A stretch of DNA of 64,000 nucleotides from contig JABDBA010000001.1 in NCBI GenBank assembly GCA_013288885.1, positions 335,840-399,839 on the forward strand, in the 5' to 3' direction. Below, one piece after another: positions 19,875 through 28,898 of the stretch (position 1 is the stretch's first letter; the number at the start of each line of letters is the position of its first letter). The DNA is from Gammaproteobacteria bacterium (GTDB lineage: Bacteria > Pseudomonadota > Gammaproteobacteria > JABDBA01). The translations under genes and the position numbers were made by a program. The notes below the pieces were generated by a model. The model saw only the letters and a program-made list of their open reading frames with translations, did not search any database and was not told the DNA's origin.

Positions 19875-21682
19875 TAGTTATTTCACTATTAGAAGAGTTA
19901 CGTCTAAAGGGTATCAAAATAGATAATGACGGCGATAAGTTGCTGATAAAGGGGAATAAAAATAAATTAACAAAAGATTTAATTGATCAATTAAAAGAAA
20001 ACAAAAATAAAATATTAGATGCAATAAAATTAACAAAACAACAACAACTTTTTCATGATCGTGTGATTTATCCCACCCCATGTTGTGAAGATATACCATT
20101 ATCATTTGCCCAAGAAAGCATATGGTTACATGAACAACTGGAGCCGAATAGTAAAAACTATAATGTCCCGTTTGTTAGATTAATAGAAGGTAAGATTAAC
20201 GTTGATTATTTAAAGAAGGCATTTGAAATAATTATTGAGCGTCATAGTATCTTACGTACGATATTTTATTTAGATAATAGCGAAGTTAAACAGAAAATTG
20301 AAAATAAGATGGAATTTTCAATTCAAACTGAAAAAATTAATGCTGGAATCAATGATGTTAACTTAAGATCTCGTATAAATGATGAAATATCTATGCTTTT
20401 TGATTTAACACATGGCCCTTTATTTCGTGCGCTTATACTATATCTAGATGCGAACAAAGCAGTTTTTTGTATCACGCTTCATCATATAATTACCGATGCA
20501 TGGTCATTTGGTTTAATGCTAAAAGAACTTACGACTTATTATAACAGTTTTATTAGTGGTCAATCGGTGCAATTACCAATGCCTTTAATTCAATATAAGG
20601 ATTATGCATTTTGGCAAAGAGAGTGGATAAAACATAACGGACATGAAGAACAATTAATCTTTTGGCAGCATCAATTAAAGGATATTCCATACCAATTAAA
20701 TTTATCGCCTAATTTAATATCTAATCAAGATAGAGCTGGAGGCATATGCTCCTTTGCTATTAATTCTGATATTCGTCAGATGCTTATTGACACAACAGCA
20801 CGGCTTAATATAACACCATTTGCATTATTATTAGCCAATTACCAATTGTTATTGTATCGTTGCACGCAACAGAATAAATTTATAACTGGTGTTGCCATTG
20901 CTAATCGTCGCTATGCAGAAATGGAAAGTTTATTCGGTTTTATGGTAAATATGTTACCCATAGTTGCTGATATTAATTTAGATCTATTAGTTTCGGAATT
21001 TATTCAGCAAGTTCAAAGTGATAATCTCTCCGCATTAGAAAACCAGGATATCCCATTTGACATACTATTGAACTCTTTACAGGTTGAAAGAAAGCCTGGT
21101 ATTCCACCTTTAGTCCAAGCTGTATTCAGTTTTCAGAATGCAGCAGAAATCAATCTAAAATTTACTGATATAAAATCAACAATTATAAACTTTGATTTGC
21201 AGATAGCTAAAAGATATCTAATATTATCTATCGAAGATGATGGGAAACAGTTTGTAGGAGCGTTTGAATATGCAAAAAGTGTTTTTACTGAAGAATGCAT
21301 AGATAAAATAACACGAGAATTTAATGCCCAGTTGCAATATTTGTTACAAAATATAAATTGCTCTCTTCGAGCTACCCCATTAACTATGATAAACATCGCT
21401 GGTGCAACAGTAAGCAGTTCAGATGCTATGGTAAATGAGGTGATACTATCTGACCGACCTATGAGTGTTATTGAACAAAAAATTGCTGATATTTGGCAAG
21501 AAGTATTAAACATAAAAAATTTGCAGGCAGGTGCTAATTTTTTCCGTCTGGGTGGTAATTCTATTGGTATGATAAAAGTGATGACAAAAGCTAGGGAGCA
21601 AGGCATTCATTTTAGTGTTAGACAATTTCTAAAAAACCAGACTGTGGCTGCCCTAGCGAAGGTGATTACAGATGGGCAATAA
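19871..21682 (+). CDS. NRPS 3: docking-C-T, no adenylation or thioesterase domain
   Basis: A 603-residue terminal NRPS protein, coupled to NRPS 2 by an ATGA overlap. Residues 1-58 form a second TubC-like docking domain (SLLEELRLKGIKIDNDGDKL). The C domain (75-500) has FAQESIWLHEQ and the active-site HHIITDA with Ala for Gly, and GFMVNMLP in the donor lobe. The carrier domain (about 520-600) has the phosphopantetheine Ser in FRLGGNSIG (560). There is no A domain, and no TE or C-terminal reductase, so the carrier must be charged by an A domain elsewhere and the peptide released by another protein, most simply the separate thioesterase at 22894. The next gene, an MFS exporter, overlaps its end by 11 bases. 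Confidence 0.92.
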   Translation: MIVISLLEELRLKGIKIDNDGDKLLIKGNKNKLTKDLIDQLKENKNKILDAIKLTKQQQLFHDRVIYPTPCCEDIPLSFAQESIWLHEQLEPNSKNYNVPFVRLIEGKINVDYLKKAFEIIIERHSILRTIFYLDNSEVKQKIENKMEFSIQTEKINAGINDVNLRSRINDEISMLFDLTHGPLFRALILYLDANKAVFCITLHHIITDAWSFGLMLKELTTYYNSFISGQSVQLPMPLIQYKDYAFWQREWIKHNGHEEQLIFWQHQLKDIPYQLNLSPNLISNQDRAGGICSFAINSDIRQMLIDTTARLNITPFALLLANYQLLLYRCTQQNKFITGVAIANRRYAEMESLFGFMVNMLPIVADINLDLLVSEFIQQVQSDNLSALENQDIPFDILLNSLQVERKPGIPPLVQAVFSFQNAAEINLKFTDIKSTIINFDLQIAKRYLILSIEDDGKQFVGAFEYAKSVFTEECIDKITREFNAQLQYLLQNINCSLRATPLTMINIAGATVSSSDAMVNEVILSDRPMSVIEQKIADIWQEVLNIKNLQAGANFFRLGGNSIGMIKVMTKAREQGIHFSVRQFLKNQTVAALAKVITDGQ

Positions 21683-22901
21683 TTACATCATAAGATTAAT
21701 AAATAATAACCCAACTAAATTATACATAGCACAGATGCTAACCAACGTTAGTGACAAGATGTTGCTTGTTGGTTTAATTTGGTACGTCACGGTAACTGGC
21801 GGAAAAAGTTTATTAACTTTATTTATTAGTATTTCTTTATTACCTCATTTATTTATGGTGTTAAAGACCGGAAAGTTAATTAATAAGATGGGGGCTTTAA
21901 AGCTAATAATAGCTAGTGATCTTTTCCGTAGTATATTATATTCTATAATGGCAATCTATATTATATTATGTCAAGGAAAAATAAATGTTATCGTGCTTGT
22001 TGCCAGCACTTTTTTAGCTAATATAGCTGCTGCTTTGTTTAACCCGGCTTTACTAACACTGCCTATAAAATTAGTGAGTGGTAGAGGATTGCAAAAATTG
22101 ACCGCATTACTCAGTTCCACTATTTCAATAGCAACAATTGTAGGGCCTATGATGGCAGTGTATTTTTACAAGGTGTCTGGGCTTTATAGTTTATTCTTAT
22201 GCGCAACTATAAGTTATGGTATTGCAGGGCTGATTGAACTAACCATTAAAATAGTTAAGCAGTGTAATGATAATATACAACCTAACCAAACATCCTTAAG
22301 TTTAATTGTCAAAGTTAAAAACTATTCGCTTATTGTGCGCATGTTAGTATTGTTTTTTCTTATGAATATTTTTATGGGCCCCTTACAATTATTTATGCCA
22401 CTTTATGCGAAAGTAATATTCCACGGAAGCGTAAATACTTTATCACATTTGGAGGTGGCATTAGGTATTGGTGCTTTGTTAGGGATGATTCTTATGTCGG
22501 CTTATACATTTAAATGCCGTTTATGGCTAAGAATAATCCTCCCATATTTATTGATGGCGATAGCTTATTTCTTCTTTGCTAGTAGTTACTCTTTGTTTAC
22601 CGCATTTATTGCGTTATCAGCGATGGGGTTTTTTCTTGCTATTGGTAATGTTAGTACTTTAAATTTATTTCAAACATATCCAGCTATTACAGATATTCCT
22701 GCTATTATGGCCATGGTAAATTTTATTTCAGTAGCTGCCACCCCATTAGCTATTTTTATAGCTGGTAATTTATTAAATGAAGATTATTTGCAAGAGCAAG
22801 CACAATTATATGCTATCGCTGTATTTGTTTTAGGCTTAGCAATATATTTTATACCAAGTCTGCGTCAAATAAAAGTAATTGAGGCTTCGACACATGAATA
22901 A
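21672..22901 (+). CDS. MFS exporter (MFS_3 / EntS type)
   Basis: A 409-residue major facilitator with about 12 helices. It opens with NPTKLYIAQMLTNVSDKMLLVGLIWYV, which is the pattern of the MFS_3 group containing enterobactin exporter EntS and macrolide-efflux MefA-like proteins. The GKLINKMGALKLII segment is the loop 2-3 motif. It sits between NRPS 3 (11-base overlap) and the thioesterase (8-base overlap), so it is the best candidate for exporting the finished peptide across the inner membrane. The substrate is not readable from the sequence. Confidence 0.82.
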   Translation: MGNNYIIRLINNNPTKLYIAQMLTNVSDKMLLVGLIWYVTVTGGKSLLTLFISISLLPHLFMVLKTGKLINKMGALKLIIASDLFRSILYSIMAIYIILCQGKINVIVLVASTFLANIAAALFNPALLTLPIKLVSGRGLQKLTALLSSTISIATIVGPMMAVYFYKVSGLYSLFLCATISYGIAGLIELTIKIVKQCNDNIQPNQTSLSLIVKVKNYSLIVRMLVLFFLMNIFMGPLQLFMPLYAKVIFHGSVNTLSHLEVALGIGALLGMILMSAYTFKCRLWLRIILPYLLMAIAYFFFASSYSLFTAFIALSAMGFFLAIGNVSTLNLFQTYPAITDIPAIMAMVNFISVAATPLAIFIAGNLLNEDYLQEQAQLYAIAVFVLGLAIYFIPSLRQIKVIEASTHE

Positions 22902-23643
22902 TGAACCATTCAAATTTGTTAAAATAATTGCTTCCGAAAATAGCACCCGTAAAAAACCACGTCTTTTCTGTTTTCATCCTGGCGGAAGCTCAGCCCAGAT
23001 TTTTTATGGTTGGATTGAGGCTTTGCAAACATTGGTTGATATTTATGCTATAGAACTACCTGGCCGCGATGAATCTATAGATATTGCCCCTTATACAGAT
23101 ATTAAACAATTTATCAAACCTTTAGTGATGGAACTTGAAAATTATAATGATCGCCCAATGATATTTTTTGGTTATTGTATGGGGGGCTTAATCGCTTTTG
23201 AAGTAACTAGAATGATGGGTAATATAATATTACATTTATTTTTAGCGGCTTCAGCAGAGCCAATATATGCAGCAGATAATAAACTAAATCGATTTATGTC
23301 AGATGAAGAATTAAAAATATTCTTATCTAAGCAGTTTTCGCTAAAATTAACTAATGAAATAAATGAAGAATATATAAATTTATTATTGCCTACGCTAAAA
23401 GCAGATCGGTCTATTACATTTAATTATCAGTATAAGCACTCTGACCCATTAACTGTCCCCTTGACTATTTATGGCGGTTTGCAGGATGATGCAATTACAC
23501 TGGCGGCTTTACATGCTTGGCAATGCCATACATCAGCAAATTTTAGGTTGCATATGTTTCCTGGTGATCATATGTTTATTAATGCTCATACTTCTTTATT
23601 ATTAAAAAAATTAACAGAAGATATCTCATCAATTGGTTTTTAG
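22894..23643 (+). CDS. Stand-alone thioesterase with cysteine nucleophile
   Basis: A 249-residue alpha/beta hydrolase of the type II (GrsT/RifR) thioesterase family. The FCFHPGGSS oxyanion loop is at about residue 25, the nucleophile elbow is GYCMGG with Cys95 where the family has GHSMGG, the acid is in YGGLQDD (198/199), and the base is His226 in FPGDHMF. Type II enzymes usually clear mis-primed carriers with a Ser nucleophile. Cys in this position is known in some chain-releasing NRPS thioesterases, e.g. the beta-lactone-forming TE of obafluorin. Since no TE domain is fused to the NRPSs, this protein may itself release the product. The start at 22894 overlaps the MFS stop; an earlier TTG is possible but lacks support. 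Confidence 0.87.
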   Translation: MNNEPFKFVKIIASENSTRKKPRLFCFHPGGSSAQIFYGWIEALQTLVDIYAIELPGRDESIDIAPYTDIKQFIKPLVMELENYNDRPMIFFGYCMGGLIAFEVTRMMGNIILHLFLAASAEPIYAADNKLNRFMSDEELKIFLSKQFSLKLTNEINEEYINLLLPTLKADRSITFNYQYKHSDPLTVPLTIYGGLQDDAITLAALHAWQCHTSANFRLHMFPGDHMFINAHTSLLLKKLTEDISSIGF

Positions 23644-23654
23644 GAAATAGCTAA

Positions 23655-25151
23655 ATGAAAAATCATTTTATCCGGTTATTTATTTTGACAGTTAATCTTA
23701 TATTTTCTATTGACACTTATGGCAACACAGGCATCAATCCGTGGCAAAATATGACGCAAAATGATTTAAAGCTTATCCATGATACTATTTTAGAAAATAC
23801 GCCATTAGAGATAAAAACTGCCCCTCCAAACTATAAAAATTGGCTTGAAAGCGGATATCTGGCAGCATTGCAACGTGTTCCTACTATCGAAAATTTTTCA
23901 GGTTATATTTATGATTTAAGATTTTATGTGAACGGTTTTCAAGATTATCATACTAAAGTTGTGCCTCTGTTAAAAATAATGAATCCAAGTGAACAATGGC
24001 CAGGGTTTATTGTTGCGATGCGAAATGAGCAATATAAAGTAATCTTTAGCAGCCACGCTACGAATATTTGGCAATCATTACCACCAGTAGGGTCAACTTT
24101 ATTAGGGTGTGATGGGCAAACAGCGGAACAACTTATGCGCACCAATGTTTTGCCTTATTGGGGTGGAAATGTAACATACCCTAGTACTTGGCAAGAAGTG
24201 TCTACACATTTGTTTACCTGGGATAATAACCCATGGGGAACGCAATTTAAAACTTGTAGTTTTTCGCAGGCAGGAACGATTCATTCATATGAACTACATT
24301 GGGTCCCTGTTTACAATAATACTCCTCTTGCCAATATGAACCCAATTGATGTTAACTTAATGGTAGAAACTGGCGCTTTTGGTCCAATACCTGAATTTGG
24401 TATTCATTCGATCGGTAAAGATGGTGTTTGGATTTCCATTCCTATTTTTGCATGGGGTTTAGCAGCGCAAGGTAGTGATACTACACAGCTTCTAAATGGA
24501 ATTGCAAATAAGATGTCTGAATTAAAAAATAAACGTTTAATTATTTTTGATGTGCGTGGTAATACGGGTGGAGATCCACAATATATGCGTCCTATTCTAG
24601 TCAATTTATATGGTGAGAATTATTTAAAGTCTTTAGGGCAGGCATTTGCATGGAACAATGCTAATATAACGCAATTTCGCGTGAGTGCAGGTAACTTGAA
24701 AAATATGATTACATCTAAATCCCCGGTTTCAATGATTGCACAAATGCAACAAGCAATTGCTCATCACCAAACTCACATGGATTATACTACCAATGCATTT
24801 TCTAACTCTGATGATAAAATCATAGCTTATGTAAAACCAATCACAGCAAAAGTAATTGTGGTAACAGATGGTCGTTGTGGTAGTGAATGCACAAGCTTTG
24901 TCAAAGATTTATTATCCATCCCTAATACGATTCAGGTAGGTCAACCAACCGCAATTGTGGCAGCGTCTACCTGGAACCGTGTTATTGTTTTTCCCGATCA
25001 AGCGGCTGCATTATTGTTTCCTACAGGTATGCAATTAGGAAGCAATCAATCTTTTAACAAGCCTTTGATACCTACCTACATATACTCTGGTGATATGGGC
25101 AATACGAAAGAACTACAAGATTGGATACTGCAATTATTTAGTCAAAATTAG
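23655..25151 (+). CDS. Secreted S41-family peptidase
   Basis: A 498-residue exported protein ending the NRPS operon. It has a signal peptide (residues 1-23, cleavage near TYG-NTG) and the two S41 (C-terminal processing peptidase/tricorn-core) signatures: IIFDVRGNTGGDPQYM at about 298 and VVTDGRCGSECTSFVKD at about 405-415, which holds the presumed catalytic Ser. No PDZ domain is evident. It follows the thioesterase by 11 bases. S41 proteins are occasionally found in peptide clusters, where they could mature, degrade or confer tolerance to the peptide; here that is inference from position only. Confidence 0.82.
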   Translation: MKNHFIRLFILTVNLIFSIDTYGNTGINPWQNMTQNDLKLIHDTILENTPLEIKTAPPNYKNWLESGYLAALQRVPTIENFSGYIYDLRFYVNGFQDYHTKVVPLLKIMNPSEQWPGFIVAMRNEQYKVIFSSHATNIWQSLPPVGSTLLGCDGQTAEQLMRTNVLPYWGGNVTYPSTWQEVSTHLFTWDNNPWGTQFKTCSFSQAGTIHSYELHWVPVYNNTPLANMNPIDVNLMVETGAFGPIPEFGIHSIGKDGVWISIPIFAWGLAAQGSDTTQLLNGIANKMSELKNKRLIIFDVRGNTGGDPQYMRPILVNLYGENYLKSLGQAFAWNNANITQFRVSAGNLKNMITSKSPVSMIAQMQQAIAHHQTHMDYTTNAFSNSDDKIIAYVKPITAKVIVVTDGRCGSECTSFVKDLLSIPNTIQVGQPTAIVAASTWNRVIVFPDQAAALLFPTGMQLGSNQSFNKPLIPTYIYSGDMGNTKELQDWILQLFSQN

Positions 25152-25163
25152 GATTTATTGGAT

Positions 25164-25700
25164 TCACCCATAACTTGATATACGACCAATTCCGTGAGTG
25201 GAAGCCCGCAGCAAATATTTTAGCAAACAATATAATGTAACCATCCACGCAATATCTCCCAACAAACTATTGCGTAAAAAGGGCAGTGCTGCCGTATAGC
25301 ATGTAGTAAATCCTAGCGCTGTGTGCGGATAAAGACCGCTGAGTAACCAAGTGCCAAAATTGGTCCATAGCCAATAAAACATTGATAGACTTATGAGCAT
25401 GCCAAACAATCGAGGTTTATTGTCGACGCACACTTTATGACCTACTAAAGCAATAACAGCATAACCACTATAAGTAAATAATGACCAAGAACCAAAAGCG
25501 GGGTAATTCCATAAATAAGTCAGTGTTAAATCAGAAAGTAATAAACTAATGCCAACTATCAAAAGTGAGCGAGTATACGAAAATTGCAATCCAGCGAGCA
25601 AGCTCAAACTAGTAAGAGCAGTAACGTCAGCAGGGTGAGGTAATATTCGACTTAAAGCGCCGATCGATATCCAAATTATCACGAGTGTGAATTGGTTCAT
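25164..25700 (-). CDS. DUF6580-like integral membrane protein
   Basis: A 178-residue protein with five or six membrane helices. The N-terminal ISIGALSRILPHPADVTALTSLSLLAG resembles the RLLPHPxNxTPV opening of the DUF6580 family, which has the look of an ECF-type substrate-binding (S) component. It is transcribed leftward, converging on the NRPS operon 12 bases away. If DUF6580 proteins move vitamins, a role for B12 supply to glutamate mutase would be attractive, but nothing in the sequence proves it. Confidence 0.6.
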   Translation of the reverse strand: MNQFTLVIIWISIGALSRILPHPADVTALTSLSLLAGLQFSYTRSLLIVGISLLLSDLTLTYLWNYPAFGSWSLFTYSGYAVIALVGHKVCVDNKPRLFGMLISLSMFYWLWTNFGTWLLSGLYPHTALGFTTCYTAALPFLRNSLLGDIAWMVTLYCLLKYLLRASTHGIGRISSYG

Positions 25701-25786
25701 ATTTATATCATCCTATTAGTATTTCGAGAAGATAATTTTAACACGTAGCACGTAATTTTTCAATATAAAAACCAGGATCGCATTGG

Positions 25787-26365
25787 TCATTTTTTTAGCA
25801 TTGATTCTTCTAGTAGAAGAATTTCTTTTTTCTCTGCTAACATTTGTTCATAAGCTAGATTAAAACCGATAAGGTGAGCGTCTTTTACATTTAATGAAGT
25901 CAATAAATCTAAATCGAGTGAAACCTCTGAAGCGGTTTTTTTGATAGTTATTGGGGAACCTTCCATTCCTAGATTAAAAATAGTTTTATTAGTTTCTGGA
26001 TCAAATTTCTGTGAGAAGATTTGATTCTTATCTTTTGTGATATCTATCATTGCAATATAGGCTAACATACAAATAGCTTTTTTAGAGAATTCATTCAATA
26101 GTTGATTATTCAGTACTATTTTTTGTGGAGAACACTCGAATACAATTGGGTTACCTAGTATTTTAATTTGAGCAATAAAAGTACTGCGCGAGGAATCACG
26201 TTTCAGGTTCACTAAAGTGAGAAGTGGTTTTTTGTTTTTTCCCTTTTGTTGCTTACGATAGTTTTCTAATAATGCTTGAAAGTCATTTCTTGCGATGGGG
26301 GCGGGCACATTATTATTATATTTCCTAAGGTTATAACAAACATCAGTATTACAGTTTATCAGCAT
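25787..26365 (-). CDS. Hypothetical protein
   Basis: A 192-residue soluble protein I do not recognise. It has no signal peptide or membrane helix. It has a basic stretch (NYRKQQKGKNKKP) at about 35-47, a central hydrophobic block KKAICMLAYIAMI, and an acidic/leucine-rich C-terminus EKKEILLLEESMLKK. The composition, low in GC and Lys/Asn/Ile-rich, matches the surrounding accessory region. It stands alone, divergent from the S24 regulator. Confidence 0.5.
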   Translation of the reverse strand: MLINCNTDVCYNLRKYNNNVPAPIARNDFQALLENYRKQQKGKNKKPLLTLVNLKRDSSRSTFIAQIKILGNPIVFECSPQKIVLNNQLLNEFSKKAICMLAYIAMIDITKDKNQIFSQKFDPETNKTIFNLGMEGSPITIKKTASEVSLDLDLLTSLNVKDAHLIGFNLAYEQMLAEKKEILLLEESMLKK

Positions 26366-26403
26366 AGGCTCACCTTAATTCCTTATTTATCATTGTGTAT
26401 TAT

Positions 26404-26420
26404 TTATACACCATGTATAA
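26404..26420. promoter_or_regulatory. Candidate operator between divergent genes
   Basis: Inverted repeat TTATAC-N5-GTATAA in the 273-base gap between the leftward hypothetical gene and the rightward S24 repressor. CI/LexA-like dimers bind sites of this size, so autoregulation by the adjacent repressor is possible. Support is limited to symmetry and location. Confidence 0.3.
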
Positions 26421-26638
26421 AAATCTTAGCATCATAGTTGCATTAATGCAACGCTTTTCTAAAAATTTAATCTATCAGAATAAATCATACACATATCTTA
26501 TAAATAACGGAAAAATCTATTTTTTGAGGCGATATTTGTAAGATATTAGGAAGAGATAACCACAGAGAATATTAAAAAAGAGTTGCATCATTGCTACGTT
26601 ATCATTATAATAAGTGGCTATCAGATAAAGGATTCAGA

Positions 26639-27310
26639 ATGGCTGCTACCACCTCACTAACCTATTCAAGTGATTTATCAGAAGCACTTAAATCGCTATT
26701 GGCATTAAAAACGAATAGAGATAACGTTAACTTTACTCCTTATAAATTAGCCCAAGCTATAGGTGTTGATCGTTCTTTAATTCAGCGATTATTAAATGGT
26801 GAAGTTGAAAATCCTCGTATAGATACGTTATTTAAAATTTCTCAATTTTTTATCCAAGATGGTTTCCCACTAACATTAGATGATTTAATGCAATGGAAAA
26901 CTAAAGTTATAGATGTGCAGGAACAAGCAATCTTAGAAAATCAATTTAAAACGTTTGCCTTGTATCAAATGAATAACTTTAATGGAGAGCAAATTGGTAC
27001 TGTATCAATGGCTATACCGAAATATTCTCCAGGAACAATCGCTGTCGTTTCAGACCAAAATATTAAACCTATTTTTAATGCGGGGTCTGTATTTTTGGTT
27101 GATATGATAAAACAACCACAACATGAAAATTTAGTTATGGTAAGAGTAGAAGATCAAGATAAGCTTATACTCAGAAAATATTTAAATAACACAGGTAATA
27201 CTGCTATTCTTCATTCGTTAGAGCCTGGAGATGATGATATTAAATTTCATCTAAATGCTGCAATATATAAAATAATTGGGGTAGTAATACATATTAATGT
27301 AAAGGCATAA
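26639..27310 (+). CDS. HTH/S24 (CI-LexA-like) transcriptional regulator
   Basis: A 223-residue repressor with an N-terminal XRE helix-turn-helix (FTPYKLAQAIGVDRSLIQRLLNGEVENP, about residues 28-58) and a C-terminal S24-like beta domain (about 110-220: SPGTIAVVSDQNIKPIFNAGSVFLVDM, then MVRVEDQDKLILRKYL). The Ser and Lys of a self-cleaving LexA/CI protease are not clearly aligned, so it may be a non-cleaving member. The ATG at 26639 has AAAGGA six bases upstream and is preferred to an upstream TTG. It heads the run of genes that ends in the cyclodipeptide synthase and may control it. Confidence 0.75.
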   Translation: MAATTSLTYSSDLSEALKSLLALKTNRDNVNFTPYKLAQAIGVDRSLIQRLLNGEVENPRIDTLFKISQFFIQDGFPLTLDDLMQWKTKVIDVQEQAILENQFKTFALYQMNNFNGEQIGTVSMAIPKYSPGTIAVVSDQNIKPIFNAGSVFLVDMIKQPQHENLVMVRVEDQDKLILRKYLNNTGNTAILHSLEPGDDDIKFHLNAAIYKIIGVVIHINVKA

Positions 27311-27332
27311 ATAATCAATAAGGTTTATCGTT

Positions 27333-27623
27333 ATGTTAAAACATTTTTTTAAAAAAGCAGATAAAATTTTGCTCAAATGGCTTGGTATACATAATGCAGA
27401 AAAGCCTATCAGGGTTAAATTGGTAAATAATGAAGTTATTATTATCTCAAGTGAAGCTAACCGAAGATATCAACAAAAAAACATGCCCCCCCATTTTTTT
27501 TCTTACTTATCTAAAATTAAATTAACAGATAGAAAAAAATTAGGTGTTGCTGTTGGGAAGGCGATTGCAAGTAATTTAATTATTTCATTTGATAATGCAG
27601 AAATAAAGATTAAAAAGAGTTAA
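27333..27623 (+). CDS. Hypothetical small protein
   Basis: A 96-residue basic protein with no recognised family, 22 bases after the S24 regulator and 4 bases before the first membrane protein, so probably in the same transcript. It begins with an amphipathic Lys/Phe segment (MLKHFFKKADKILLKWLGI) and ends in a Lys-rich tail. The middle has alternating hydrophobic strands. No signal peptide is evident. Confidence 0.5.
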   Translation: MLKHFFKKADKILLKWLGIHNAEKPIRVKLVNNEVIIISSEANRRYQQKNMPPHFFSYLSKIKLTDRKKLGVAVGKAIASNLIISFDNAEIKIKKS

Positions 27624-27627
27624 TATT

Positions 27628-28143
27628 ATGCAAAATACTCCTCAATCTTTCATCTCCAAGATGCCAGTTGATTTTTTAATGCTTGCCTTTGCAATGTTAA
27701 CGCTATTTTCGTGTTGGTTTTGTACTGCTGATGTGAATTTATATGGCATCATTTTGGATATGGGGATATTAATTTTTTCTATTGCTTTATTCGTATGCTT
27801 ATGTATTGTGGAGTTTTTTAATTATCAGAAAGCACAAAATGCAATTTTACTTGGGCTGATATTTAGTATAGTTACTATTGTTTATAATCAGTTGGCATAT
27901 TATTTACCAAGCCCCGAATTCGCTGAAAAAATGGGGCAGATGTATAACCCCTTTGTGGAGGCGCAGGCAAAATCAGCAATAGATTTTTTTCAGGCTTACC
28001 TGATTTCTACGTTTTTTGGTATGTTTATTTTAGCTAAATCTAAAGCTTGGTTTTACGGTGAAAAAATATTTATACGAATGGCGGTCGTATTTTTTTTATC
28101 AATAGGAATGTTTAGCATACTCTTTAAGTGGTTTTATCATTAA
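27628..28143 (+). CDS. VUT-like integral membrane protein
   Basis: A 171-residue protein with about five membrane helices. The segment FFQAYLISTFFGMFILAKSKAWF matches the second half of VUT-family proteins (YhhQ-type, vitamin/queuosine-precursor transporters), while the first half has lost the usual GDxxxEvYG motif. It looks like a diverged or shortened VUT paralogue. Its stop overlaps the start of a fuller VUT protein (TAATG), so the two may form one transporter. Confidence 0.5.
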   Translation: MQNTPQSFISKMPVDFLMLAFAMLTLFSCWFCTADVNLYGIILDMGILIFSIALFVCLCIVEFFNYQKAQNAILLGLIFSIVTIVYNQLAYYLPSPEFAEKMGQMYNPFVEAQAKSAIDFFQAYLISTFFGMFILAKSKAWFYGEKIFIRMAVVFFLSIGMFSILFKWFYH

Positions 28144-28874
28144 TGGTGAACGAGCCAATGCAAAATTTATCCACTAACTATAAATATTTATGGGCGCTTA
28201 TATCAGCCTATGTTTTTATAACGGTTGCATCTGATTTAAACGGATATAAAATAGTGGAGGTTTTTGGGGTAAGAGCCCCTGCTGGTATATTGTTTTTTTC
28301 GCTAACTTATTTTTTTATAGAAATAATTACGGAAGTATATGGTTATAAAAGAGGAAGAATTGCAATATGGAATGGCGCTTTATTTTGTGGGTTATTTATT
28401 TTTTTTGCAGAAATAGTAATAAAATATCCCAGTCATTTTTCCAATGATTCTTATGCGATTTATGTTGTTATTAGTGGCACATCAAAAATTTTTATGTCCA
28501 CTATCATGACGGTAATAATCGCAGAACATGTTAACGCCTATCTTCTTGCTAAACTTAAAATTGCATTTGATGGCAAATATATTGGGATACGTTTTATTTC
28601 ATCAAGTTTAGTGGCCACTGGGGTTAGCATGTTTGCATTTATTTTTTTCGCATTTTATGGTCGTGTTCCTCACGAAGACTTCATAATTTTGTTTTTAACT
28701 TCATGGTTTTATCGCTATATAACTGAATTATTGCTGGTACCATTTTTTGTAAAAATAGCTAATAATTTGAAACGCATAGAAAAAACCGATATTCATGATT
28801 TATCAACAAATTACAATATGTTTAAATTTGATAATAGCTATGATAAAAATAATAATTATTACATCGAAATTTAA
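28143..28874 (+). CDS. VUT family transporter (YhhQ-like)
   Basis: A 243-residue membrane protein of the VUT family; E. coli YhhQ imports queuosine precursors. Visible family features are ASDLNGYKIVEVFGVRAPAGILFFSLTYFFIEIITEVYGYKRGR, where the usual GD of GDxxtEvYG is replaced, and HVNAYLLAKLK. The preferred start is the ATG at 28143 overlapping the previous stop rather than the GTG at 28128. In a cluster with a cyclodipeptide synthase it could carry the product or a precursor instead of a queuine-like base. Confidence 0.7.
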   Translation: MVNEPMQNLSTNYKYLWALISAYVFITVASDLNGYKIVEVFGVRAPAGILFFSLTYFFIEIITEVYGYKRGRIAIWNGALFCGLFIFFAEIVIKYPSHFSNDSYAIYVVISGTSKIFMSTIMTVIIAEHVNAYLLAKLKIAFDGKYIGIRFISSSLVATGVSMFAFIFFAFYGRVPHEDFIILFLTSWFYRYITELLLVPFFVKIANNLKRIEKTDIHDLSTNYNMFKFDNSYDKNNNYYIEI

Positions 28875-28898
28875 TTTAAATTAACAGAGGGAATATAT

